From contig CALBBS010000199.1 in assembly GCA_937926845.1 (NCBI GenBank), forward strand, positions 1-6,509: DNA of 6,509 nt, in the 5' to 3' direction. Position 1 is the stretch's first letter. Each line of letters begins with the position of its first letter. Source of the stretch: an uncultured Atopobium sp. Its GTDB lineage: Bacteria > Actinomycetota > Coriobacteriia > Coriobacteriales > Atopobiaceae. A program made the translations under genes and the position numbers. The notes under the pieces were generated by a model, which was not told where the DNA came from, did not search any database, and saw only the letters and a program-made list of their open reading frames with translations. This document shows positions 1 through 6,509 of the stretch, piece by piece.

Positions 1-583
1 GAACCTCAATAATGCCTTTTTTCTGCAGTGCAGTTACTGAACTGCGAGCTCCTGGGATTGTGGCCGAGAGCTCGGATAACCTCAGGGCGCCTTGCGCCAG
101 AGCCTCAAGCACCGATCGCTGCTTGCTTGCATTTGCCGTAGGCGTAAAGTCAGCCGCCTTTTCTGTCAGCTCAACCCATCGCTCATCAACAGGACCGGAC
201 TTCTCGCAAACAAGCTGCCAGGGAGATTCTGTATCTTGTCTGGTGACTTTAACCTTTTGGCCAGGCGCTAAAAAAGGATGCAATGCGTCTGCATAACTAC
301 AGGCGTATTCTTTGCTCATCCATTCTGCTACCTGTGCAGACTGCTCATCAAATGCTGAATCTGCTAGAACTTGTGTTATTGGAAGGACGCGAGAAACATC
401 TAAACCTAAAGACACGCGGTCTGAGACACCCACAATGTAGCCAACAACCTGCCTGTGGGAAAACGGCACCAAGACCGTTGTTCCCACAACCGCAGTCTCT
501 TCCAAAGATTCTGGAATGGCGTAGTCAAACGTGCCAGAAAGAGCACGAGTTGGTATGTCTAAAACAACCTGTGCAAAAGGCAC
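1..583 (-). CDS. priA: Primosomal protein N' (PriA), N-terminal part, cut by the left window edge
   Basis: PriA recognises D-loops and stalled forks and reloads the replicative helicase outside the origin. Only the first 194 codons are in the window. I read this frame directly from the reverse complement; it starts with GTG and stays open to the edge. Residues 1-100 match the PriA 3'-DNA-end-binding domain: an opening VVLDIPTRALSGTFDYAIPE, then VGTTVLVPF at 34-41 region and VVGYIVGV at 46-53. Next comes the characteristic helical segment QVAEWMSKEYACSYADALHP, followed by FLAPGQ near 104-109. Residues of about 115-194 fit the winged-helix domain. The ATPase motifs and zinc-binding cysteines of PriA would lie beyond the edge. 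The GTG start is chosen because a perfect Shine-Dalgarno sequence lies 7 bases upstream and the protein then begins MPFAQ, like other PriA proteins. It follows addA by 13 bases, so it is probably co-transcribed and translationally coupled. The family call is confident; activity cannot be judged from the fragment. Confidence 0.93.
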   Translation of the reverse strand, partial: MPFAQVVLDIPTRALSGTFDYAIPESLEETAVVGTTVLVPFSHRQVVGYIVGVSDRVSLGLDVSRVLPITQVLADSAFDEQSAQVAEWMSKEYACSYADALHPFLAPGQKVKVTRQDTESPWQLVCEKSGPVDERWVELTEKAADFTPTANASKQRSVLEALAQGALRLSELSATIPGARSSVTALQKKGIIEV

Positions 584-590
584 GTTTCTT

Positions 591-598
591 ACCTCCTT
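591..598 (-). promoter_or_regulatory. Ribosome binding site of priA, overlapping the addA stop
   Basis: On the minus strand this reads AAGGAGGT, a full match to the anti-Shine-Dalgarno core, 7 bases before the GTG start of priA. Its first bases lie inside the TAA stop codon of addA (597-599). This supports the GTG start and suggests that ribosomes finishing addA can reinitiate on priA; the coupling is an inference. Confidence 0.85.
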
Positions 599-3500
599 AA
601 AGCCGTGGTTGATGGTTTACATCAAACGTGTAACGTGCAACGTGTGGCTGACCAGCTTCTTCAACCTCAACACAAACAAATGCGCACTCAACCTTAGTAA
701 ATCCGTGCTGCATCAAGACGTAGGCATAGAAGTTTGCCTGCATCTGATGATGCTCGTATATTTGAGCGGCACTAAGGCCCTTATCGCCTGTTTTATAGTC
801 AACTACCAGCGCATCTTTGCTTCCCTTATTATAAGCGAGAAGATCGATGGCTCCTTCTACATAGTTCCCATATTCAGAATCAACCTGCAGCGTAAAGGGA
901 GACTCCGCAATAACCACATCATGAGCTAATGCTTCTTGTCTTATTGCAGAGTTGCTCCACAGTTCAAGTGCTTGTTTGACTCGTGATACCGCGCGTTGAG
1001 GAACGCTGTTCTTAAGGCATTGTCTATCGATAGTTTGTTCATCAACCTTAGACTGAGTCTCAACCATAATCTGAGCAAGCTCATGGAAGGCTGAGCCGAG
1101 GTTTGTTGGATCTACTCCATCATCAGCTAATGTACCAGGCAAAACAACGGAAGTCTCAGTTACTGGTTGAAGGTTGTCCCCCTCATGCTCCTGGCGTTCT
1201 ACCTGAGACTGGTCTTCAAGTTTCTGGTTATTCTCGACCTTAAAGTTCTCTGCCATTTGTTGGTGAGCTGATGAGTAACTAAAGAAATCTTTTCGCTGAT
1301 CATACATAGTTTCTGAGGTAACACTTAGTCTTACCTTCTCATAGAGGTCAAACGTTTCAACAGCCTGAGAGTTTTCCTCTTCACTTAGCTTGCAATCAGA
1401 AGATTCAACCAACTCTAAACCTTCAACCTGAATTGGCTCATCCTTCTTGCCAGAGCCCTGAACTACACGCATACAACCAGCAAGATTTCCACCATATTCA
1501 AACTGATGCTCACCAGCAGAAAGTGGCGGCTCTTCAAACAAGGCATCTGTTATCTTGCGTGTATAACGAGGATTAATTCCTTCTTTAGTAAGGTCGATAG
1601 TTGAAGTAAGAATGACTGCTTCGCGAGCGCGTGTTAAAGCAACATACAGACGGCGGTTCTGCTCCTGCTCTTCAAACTCATTCTCTTGAGTTTCCAGGAA
1701 CATTCTCCACTCAAGAAGACCCTTGCACTCATCAATACTTGTAGGAACCTCATGACAGCCATCATACAATTCATGAAGTTTTTTAGAACTGCTTGAGAAT
1801 GCAATCTGATACGAATCGTCTTTTTTAACATGCAAAAATGGTTCACTGCCAGCGCCTGCCTTAGGGCCAGACACAGCTCCTACAACAGCAACAACAGGAA
1901 ATTCCAATCCTTTAGAAGCATGAATGGTCATAAAAGTGACGGCATTTTGAGTGCTGCAGTGAAGCACCTTTGGCGACTCTTTAGCCGTGTTACACCATTG
2001 ACTAAACGCTTTTGCGACTGAAGCTACGCCAATGCTCAGTTCCTTTTGCAAGCTATCAATTTGGTCAAGAGCTGCAAAGATATTTGCAATCTTTGACTGC
2101 CCCTCATTTCCCATCTTTTGAAGACGAGAAATCCATCCGGCATCAAGAACTACCTTTTTAATGACGTCTGAAACTCTCTTGTTTGAAAGAGAGCTACGAG
2201 CGTTACTCAACACCTCTAAAGCATTTTTGAGCTTTGGACTTATATCAAAAGGTGGATTAAACGCGTCATTTACCACTGACTCTGCAATATCTCTATTGGT
2301 AATCTTCTGACCATTTTCTCCAAAATTAGTACCCAAGAGAAGCAGGTCAGACGCATCAAGACTAAAAATCTCACTCGAGAGTACAGGAAACAGTCCCTCG
2401 TATGAATCGTACATATTTGCGAGTGCCTGTAAAAGACTACCAATCAGCTGAACCTCAGGCTGCTCACCAAATGTTGAAGCTCCAGAAACCACGCTTTCAA
2501 TTCCAAAGGTACGAAGTGCCTCAATATAGGGCTGTGCCCTTTTAACTGATTTCATCAAAATTGCAATGTCTTTTGCTTGGATATTCTCATCCTGCATAAG
2601 CGTGTTAATTCTGTCTGCAAGTTGATACGCAACAAGCTGGCTTCTTGTGACCTCATCGCCTGGCTTAGAATTTCCTGACTTTTCAAATTTTGTGACTTCA
2701 AAATATACGCGAGGCGAATGAGCAATGAACGGAGTTGCGGGTTCTTCTCGCCCAGCGGACAGATCCATAAAGTTAGGTATCATGCCATCAGCGCTGCAAA
2801 CCTTTGCAACAAATCGCAAAATTTCGTTGTGGCTGCGGAAATTATCTACAAGACGGGGTTGCAAATCTTCTGAAACCTCTACTTGACGTCTAAAGAACAC
2901 ATCAACATCAGCGCCGCGGAATCGATAAATTGACTGCTGTGCATCACCAACTGTTGTGAGATATTGAGCATCTTTACCTGAGAGACTCTTAATCATCTGC
3001 ACCTGTTGCTGGTCCGTATCTTGGAACTCATCAACCATTACAAGCTTGAATTTATCCGTGTAAACAGCTGCAATCTCTGGATACTCTTTGAATACCTTTG
3101 CCGTTAGATGCAAAAGGTCATCGTTATCAAGGCCGCCAACAGCAAGTTTCTTCTGTTTAAAGAGCTTGTAGACCTGCTCTGTAACATCTTTCAGACACTG
3201 ACCCTCAGACATATCCTGAATAAGTCCAAATAAAGCGCTACAAACTTTAAGCTGGTACGCAGCTTCGTCCTTTACAATTTTTATTTCTTTTGAGGAACGA
3301 CCAATCTTGAGTGCTTTTTGCAACGTATCCCAAAACGCCTGGTCAAAATCAGTGAGCGAGAGAACCAAGTGTTGCTGCAATTTACTTGAAAGCTCAGATT
3401 GAACACTTTGTAACTGTTCTGCTTCATCTGGTTTTGTGGCAGCGATTGCAACCCTTAGCGCTTCAAGCGCACCACAGAGACTCTCAAGCTCCGATTTTAG

Positions 3501-4094
3501 AACTTCCAGGTCAGAGCTATCCCCTACAAATGAAATAGCATTCATTCCTACAGGAGATGACTGAGCATATGAAATCAGCGTTTCAATACGAGACTTCAGT
3601 GCATCTCTGTTCCCTGCATAGGTTGAGAGAAACTCAGCATAGCTTTCATCTTGAGAAAGTTCTCTGAGTACTTCTTCAATAGATATATTGACCAGCTGAT
3701 TTCTGGTCATATCGTTAATGATTTCAAACTCAGGATCAAGACCCAAATCAAGTGCATGAATCTTTAAGATTCTGCTGCACATACCGTGGATAGTACTAAT
3801 CCACGCATCATCAACCTGCAACGCAGCGCTATGCAGACCTTCTTTTTCTAGAGCTTCTCTAACGCGCTCCTTAATTTCTGTAGCTGCGGCATTGGTAAAC
3901 GTAATAATCAATGCCTGGTCAAGACTACTCAGGTACGGCTTTCCGTCAGTTCCCGAGCCTTCTTTTAAAGCCCACACAATTCTCTGTGTAAGCGTAAAAG
4001 TTTTTCCTGAACCAGCACCTGCTGCAACAAAAAGAGGCTTATCAAGCGTCTTGATGGTCTTTTCTTGACCGGGCGTATAACGTGTATCAGCCAT
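597..4094 (-). CDS. addA: ATP-dependent helicase/nuclease subunit A (AddA)
   Basis: AddA is the motor and one of the two nucleases of the AddAB complex, which unwinds and degrades broken DNA ends and produces 3' single strands for RecA. The 1165-residue protein is complete and near the usual AddA length of about 1200. UvrD/Rep helicase motifs appear in order: Q-motif glutamine Q10; Walker A AGAGSGKT at 25-32; motif Ia IITFTNAAATEI at 63-74; motif Ib STIHGMCSRIL at 100-110; motif II DEFQDTD at 355-361; motif III GDAQQSIYRFRGAD at 382-395; motif IV NFRSH at 417-421; motif V TIHASKGLEFP at 723-733; motif VI RRLYVALTRAR at 814-824. A polar linker (about 943-982) leads to a RecB-type nuclease domain with H1004, D1084 (EGAIDLL), D1099-Y-K1101 (VVDYKTG) and Q1119/Y1123, so the nuclease looks catalytically intact. 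The ATG start is backed by a strong ribosome binding site. It sits between addB and priA in one operon. AdnAB, the mycobacterial relative, is a less likely alternative because the partner has degenerate motor motifs. Confidence 0.95.
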   Translation of the reverse strand: MADTRYTPGQEKTIKTLDKPLFVAAGAGSGKTFTLTQRIVWALKEGSGTDGKPYLSSLDQALIITFTNAAATEIKERVREALEKEGLHSAALQVDDAWISTIHGMCSRILKIHALDLGLDPEFEIINDMTRNQLVNISIEEVLRELSQDESYAEFLSTYAGNRDALKSRIETLISYAQSSPVGMNAISFVGDSSDLEVLKSELESLCGALEALRVAIAATKPDEAEQLQSVQSELSSKLQQHLVLSLTDFDQAFWDTLQKALKIGRSSKEIKIVKDEAAYQLKVCSALFGLIQDMSEGQCLKDVTEQVYKLFKQKKLAVGGLDNDDLLHLTAKVFKEYPEIAAVYTDKFKLVMVDEFQDTDQQQVQMIKSLSGKDAQYLTTVGDAQQSIYRFRGADVDVFFRRQVEVSEDLQPRLVDNFRSHNEILRFVAKVCSADGMIPNFMDLSAGREEPATPFIAHSPRVYFEVTKFEKSGNSKPGDEVTRSQLVAYQLADRINTLMQDENIQAKDIAILMKSVKRAQPYIEALRTFGIESVVSGASTFGEQPEVQLIGSLLQALANMYDSYEGLFPVLSSEIFSLDASDLLLLGTNFGENGQKITNRDIAESVVNDAFNPPFDISPKLKNALEVLSNARSSLSNKRVSDVIKKVVLDAGWISRLQKMGNEGQSKIANIFAALDQIDSLQKELSIGVASVAKAFSQWCNTAKESPKVLHCSTQNAVTFMTIHASKGLEFPVVAVVGAVSGPKAGAGSEPFLHVKKDDSYQIAFSSSSKKLHELYDGCHEVPTSIDECKGLLEWRMFLETQENEFEEQEQNRRLYVALTRAREAVILTSTIDLTKEGINPRYTRKITDALFEEPPLSAGEHQFEYGGNLAGCMRVVQGSGKKDEPIQVEGLELVESSDCKLSEEENSQAVETFDLYEKVRLSVTSETMYDQRKDFFSYSSAHQQMAENFKVENNQKLEDQSQVERQEHEGDNLQPVTETSVVLPGTLADDGVDPTNLGSAFHELAQIMVETQSKVDEQTIDRQCLKNSVPQRAVSRVKQALELWSNSAIRQEALAHDVVIAESPFTLQVDSEYGNYVEGAIDLLAYNKGSKDALVVDYKTGDKGLSAAQIYEHHQMQANFYAYVLMQHGFTKVECAFVCVEVEEAGQPHVARYTFDVNHQPRL

Positions 4095-4100
4095 AGTAGC

Positions 4101-6509
4101 TTACCTCCTCTTGTCACACAGTTTTACTGGACAATACTTACATGCATCCTTATCGCAAGGATTGGCTCGAACATCTCCAGAAAGCATGGCTTGGACCTTC
4201 TGAGCAATTAAACTCTCCCAAGCGTCCAAGTAGTCTGCAAACTCTGCTGAATTTTGAGACACAACCATAACTGCCTGGTCCCTAAGCTTTTTATCTTCCG
4301 GATGTATGTTCCAAATATGTTCCGTTGCCGCTTCTGTTGCCATGCCTGCAAGAGCAAATGAAGGCTTATCTTTTTGCTCTTTGGTGCCCAGATAAATTGC
4401 AGCAACTGGCTCAAGCTTATACTTGGTGAGCTGTTTTCTCATAATCTGAGCATATATGGCGGATTGCACATGCCTTGGTAAAATCTCTTTTGAAAGCTCA
4501 CTATCTAGACTTAACTTTGCTGAATAAGCCTTCAAATCTTTTGTGGCCTTGTGTTTATAGTCAATAATAAGTGCCTGACCATGAGCGTTTACATCTACGC
4601 GGTCAATCGAGCCTGTAAATTGAGCTCCTGCATACTCAACAACATTTTCTTCTCTACCAAAACGAAGCTCAAAGAACCTAGGCTGATAGCCAATAAAGTG
4701 CGAAGCTTCAAACTCGAGAAGATCCTTGAGATCTTCTCGTATATTCTCAACCTGTTTTCTTTCTTGAATGCTATGCGGAATAAGCTCATTTGAAGATGCT
4801 CGGTTAATGTTGTTGAATTGCTCATCCCAGACCTGGGCAAAACAGCTGTCTAACACTTGTTTTGCATGATCTAAGTTATCAGAGGTAATCCTAGAGCCAG
4901 GAATATCTTGTAAAAGCGCAGATTCAACCACTGAATCAACTTCAGCCACATCACAACCAAGTGCTTCAGCTAAAAGTGATGCGTGTGTTAGCTCCAAAAC
5001 ACGATGGATAAAGGTGCCTATCTGCATTGGAGCAAAGTCAGTGTCTACCTGAGAAATCTTGATGCGACGTTGCGTGAACCATTTATAGGGACATTCAAGA
5101 TACGTTTCAATCTGAGAAGCGGAAAGAAGCGGTAGTCCCTCTCGCGAGACCTCTATAAGACCCTGTAATTCCTGCTCAAGAGTCTCCCTAGTCAAATGAC
5201 GTGGGAGTACCACAATATTTTTGAGTTTAGGGTCAATCTCACCAGACTCGATTGTTGGGAGTTCTGCAACACATTCTGGGTCAGTAGCTTGAGGCAACAG
5301 GTTTACCAGCACCTCTTCTTCTCCGCGTGCAACCCCTGTTTTCTTTGCATAGTCTTTTAGATAGCATGCTTTAACCTCACTGAGAGCTACTGCATTAAAG
5401 ACATCTTTTTGTTCAACCTTCTCAAATGCAACGCTGGTAGAAGCGGTTAAAAGTGCCGTATAAAAATCTCTTTGATAACATGCAAACTCTGACACCTTAG
5501 GCATTTTACTCGTATGGCGAACAAACTCTTGAAGTGCCCCGTCTGATGCTTTGACGCCAAAATTCAACGTATCCATGCCCTGGAAAATAACGGCATCAAA
5601 AGAATGTAGCTCAAAAGAATGAGCTTGGCTTACAGGAGCGATCAGCACCTGAATATCAGACTCAACACCATTAGAAACAGACATCATGACCGACTGATCT
5701 TTACAGAGGTCAATAAACGATTTGAGTGTCTGAGGAGTGAGCTTTAATCCCGCCTCATGAAGCTCCTGTGCAGAAGAAACAATCTTGCTCATTATCTTAA
5801 GCGACTCTTGGTTTTGAAGAGACTGAAGCGTCAACTCTTTAGATTGAACAACCTCTGCCTGCTCATCAGATGTTTCTGTAGCTAGGTATTCAATAATACG
5901 CTGAGCAGCAGAGCCAATTCTGCCAAGCTCAAGACTCTTGATGGTCTCTGCGCACAAACGCGAGCTCATAGCCGCCTTAGAAAGCGTCTCAAGCACTCTA
6001 GTGGCGTACAGAGTTCTATTACCGCGCCAACTCTTATCCAGCATCCACGCACGCTCAACGCTTATGCCTGAAATAGGAGAAATCAAATAGTCCGTAAGAG
6101 TACGTGGTGGCCACCACGACATATCCCCCATCTGATGGTCAGATGTCTGGTAGTCAATGTTTTTCTCGAGCTCTGAGCGTTCACTCAGCGTGACGTACGC
6201 ATCAATCAAGCTAGCAAACGCGCTGCCTGCAAGTGAATCTTGAATGCGTACCGAACGCCTATAGTGAGCAGCGATCCCCTTTGCTGCAAGCTTTTGCGAG
6301 AGCGCGTCCCAAACCCTTTGTGAATCTGAGGCGTACACCACAAAGCTCTTACTACCAGACTCAACGCGCTGAGAGATATACCTGCTTATAGACTCTGCCT
6401 CGGCATGCTGACCTAGCGGCGACAAAAACGTTACCGCACCGCTCGGTGTAACCTCATTGCCCTCCTGGGCTCTAAACACCCTGGCGAGAAGATCGTTGAG
6501 CTCCTGACT
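4101..6509 (-). CDS. addB: ATP-dependent helicase/deoxyribonuclease subunit B (AddB), C-terminal part, cut by the right window edge
   Basis: AddB is the partner of AddA; in the family it carries an inactive helicase-like scaffold, including the region that recognises Chi in Bacillus, and a nuclease that cuts the other strand. The frame is open to the edge, giving 802 residues (numbered here from the edge). AddB is usually about 1100-1170 residues, so roughly 300 N-terminal residues are missing. Residues of about 20-360 are helicase-like: SPLGQHAEAESISRYI near 30-45, a motif V-like FDAVIFQGMD around D305, and a motif VI-like QRDFYTALLTAS at 346-357 that lacks the arginines of an active motor. 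From about 465 there is a RecB-type nuclease domain: ECPYKWF with C473, GTFIHRVLE with H502, GSIDRVD with D636, IIDYKHK with D650 and K652, and VQSAIYAQ with Q682/Y686. C473 plus C790, C793 and C798 fit the split iron-sulfur ligand set of AddB. A GTG at 6479 is rejected as the start: it has no well-placed ribosome binding site and lies mid-domain. It ends 6 bases before addA. Confidence 0.93.
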   Translation of the reverse strand, partial: SQELNDLLARVFRAQEGNEVTPSGAVTFLSPLGQHAEAESISRYISQRVESGSKSFVVYASDSQRVWDALSQKLAAKGIAAHYRRSVRIQDSLAGSAFASLIDAYVTLSERSELEKNIDYQTSDHQMGDMSWWPPRTLTDYLISPISGISVERAWMLDKSWRGNRTLYATRVLETLSKAAMSSRLCAETIKSLELGRIGSAAQRIIEYLATETSDEQAEVVQSKELTLQSLQNQESLKIMSKIVSSAQELHEAGLKLTPQTLKSFIDLCKDQSVMMSVSNGVESDIQVLIAPVSQAHSFELHSFDAVIFQGMDTLNFGVKASDGALQEFVRHTSKMPKVSEFACYQRDFYTALLTASTSVAFEKVEQKDVFNAVALSEVKACYLKDYAKKTGVARGEEEVLVNLLPQATDPECVAELPTIESGEIDPKLKNIVVLPRHLTRETLEQELQGLIEVSREGLPLLSASQIETYLECPYKWFTQRRIKISQVDTDFAPMQIGTFIHRVLELTHASLLAEALGCDVAEVDSVVESALLQDIPGSRITSDNLDHAKQVLDSCFAQVWDEQFNNINRASSNELIPHSIQERKQVENIREDLKDLLEFEASHFIGYQPRFFELRFGREENVVEYAGAQFTGSIDRVDVNAHGQALIIDYKHKATKDLKAYSAKLSLDSELSKEILPRHVQSAIYAQIMRKQLTKYKLEPVAAIYLGTKEQKDKPSFALAGMATEAATEHIWNIHPEDKKLRDQAVMVVSQNSAEFADYLDAWESLIAQKVQAMLSGDVRANPCDKDACKYCPVKLCDKRR
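4103..4109 (-). promoter_or_regulatory. Ribosome binding site of addA, overlapping the addB stop
   Basis: On the minus strand this reads AGGAGGT, 8 bases before the addA ATG (4092-4094). Its last base is the first base of the addB TAA stop (4101-4103), and the two G-rich triplets encode the terminal Arg-Arg of AddB. The layout fixes the addA start and fits translational coupling that keeps the two subunits in balance; the coupling is inferred. Confidence 0.85.
4715..4739 (-). repeat. Perfect 10-bp inverted repeat with 5-base loop inside addB
   Basis: The arms CGAGAAGATC (4715-4724) and GATCTTCTCG (4730-4739) are exact reverse complements around a 5-base spacer. In the addB message they would form a 10-bp stem. 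The arms encode the Arg-Glu-Asp-Leu and Asp-Leu-Leu-Glu parts of a helical stretch (REDLKDLLEFE). No U-rich run follows in the transcript, so it is not an intrinsic terminator. Whether it has any function is unknown. Confidence 0.7.
6103..6118. repeat. Perfect 16-bp palindrome inside addB
   Basis: The sequence CGTGGTGGCCACCACG equals its own reverse complement and has no spacer. On the coding strand it encodes Trp-Trp-Pro-Pro-Arg; the codons TGG TGG CCA CCA are palindromic by themselves, so the protein sequence explains most of the symmetry. A smaller dyad (CATCTGA/TCAGATG, 6129-6145) lies 10 bases further on. No regulatory role is claimed. Confidence 0.6.

Noticed and set aside
12..929. Three overlapping plus-strand open frames (12-296, 283-600, 531-929) as possible genes
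   Set aside because: They lie opposite priA and the addA nuclease domain, which show clear family motifs on the minus strand. Their translations have no recognisable domain and overlap one another.
1634..2021. Short open frames on both strands within addA
   Set aside because: They are out-of-frame shadows of helicase motifs V and VI of addA, without a recognisable protein.
4715..4739. Hairpin as an intrinsic terminator
   Set aside because: It is inside an intact reading frame and is not followed by a U-run in the transcript.
4208..4840. Short open frames (4208-4414 minus, 4551-4793 plus, 4595-4840 minus) inside addB
   Set aside because: They overlap the AddB nuclease core, whose frame is supported by conserved residues; composition and content look like chance frames.
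6477..6479. GTG as the true start of addB
   Set aside because: The frame continues open to the window edge, the nearest purine-rich stretch upstream is too far away, and the N-terminal third of AddB would be missing.
597..6509. AdnAB (mycobacterial type) instead of AddAB
   Set aside because: In AdnAB both subunits keep motor motifs. Here the second subunit has a degenerate motif VI and the AddB-type split cysteine set.
1..6509. A defence system or mobile island built around a helicase-nuclease pair
   Set aside because: Domain order, lengths, cysteine ligands and the priA neighbour all fit the housekeeping AddAB repair enzyme. There are no integrase, transposase, repeat or composition signs of an island.

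Overview
The window looks like ordinary bacterial chromosome carrying a tightly packed DNA-repair operon, all on the minus strand and transcribed from the right edge to the left edge. In transcription order it holds the 3' part of addB (its start lies beyond the right edge), a complete addA, and the 5' part of priA (its end lies beyond the left edge). Essentially every base is coding: 6 bases separate addB from addA and 13 separate addA from priA. I see no RNA gene, mobile element, CRISPR array, promoter or terminator, and no stretch of 300 bases without a gene. The operon promoter must lie upstream of addB, outside the window.

AddA and AddB form the helicase-nuclease that processes double-strand DNA ends for RecA-dependent recombination, the counterpart of RecBCD. 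AddA carries a full set of UvrD/Rep (SF1A) helicase motifs followed by a RecB-type nuclease domain. The visible part of AddB has a helicase-like region with degenerated motifs, a second RecB-type nuclease domain, and the split cysteine set expected of the AddB iron-sulfur cluster. PriA restarts replication at D-loops and stalled forks. A single operon could therefore supply both break resection and the later loading of a replisome on the recombination intermediate.

The organism is uncertain. By eye the G+C content is in the mid-40s percent. The AddAB type, rather than RecBCD, and the character of the PriA N-terminus suggest a Gram-positive bacterium. My best guess is a moderate-GC member of the Coriobacteriia (the Atopobium/Lancefieldella/Olsenella group), but this rests on recognition and no search was run.

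I do not see a novel system here. The points worth a second look are the gene order; a one-residue-short cysteine spacing at the extreme AddB C-terminus; a 10-base word that occurs four times, two copies forming a perfect hairpin inside addB; and a few smaller sequence patterns with plausible codon-level explanations.
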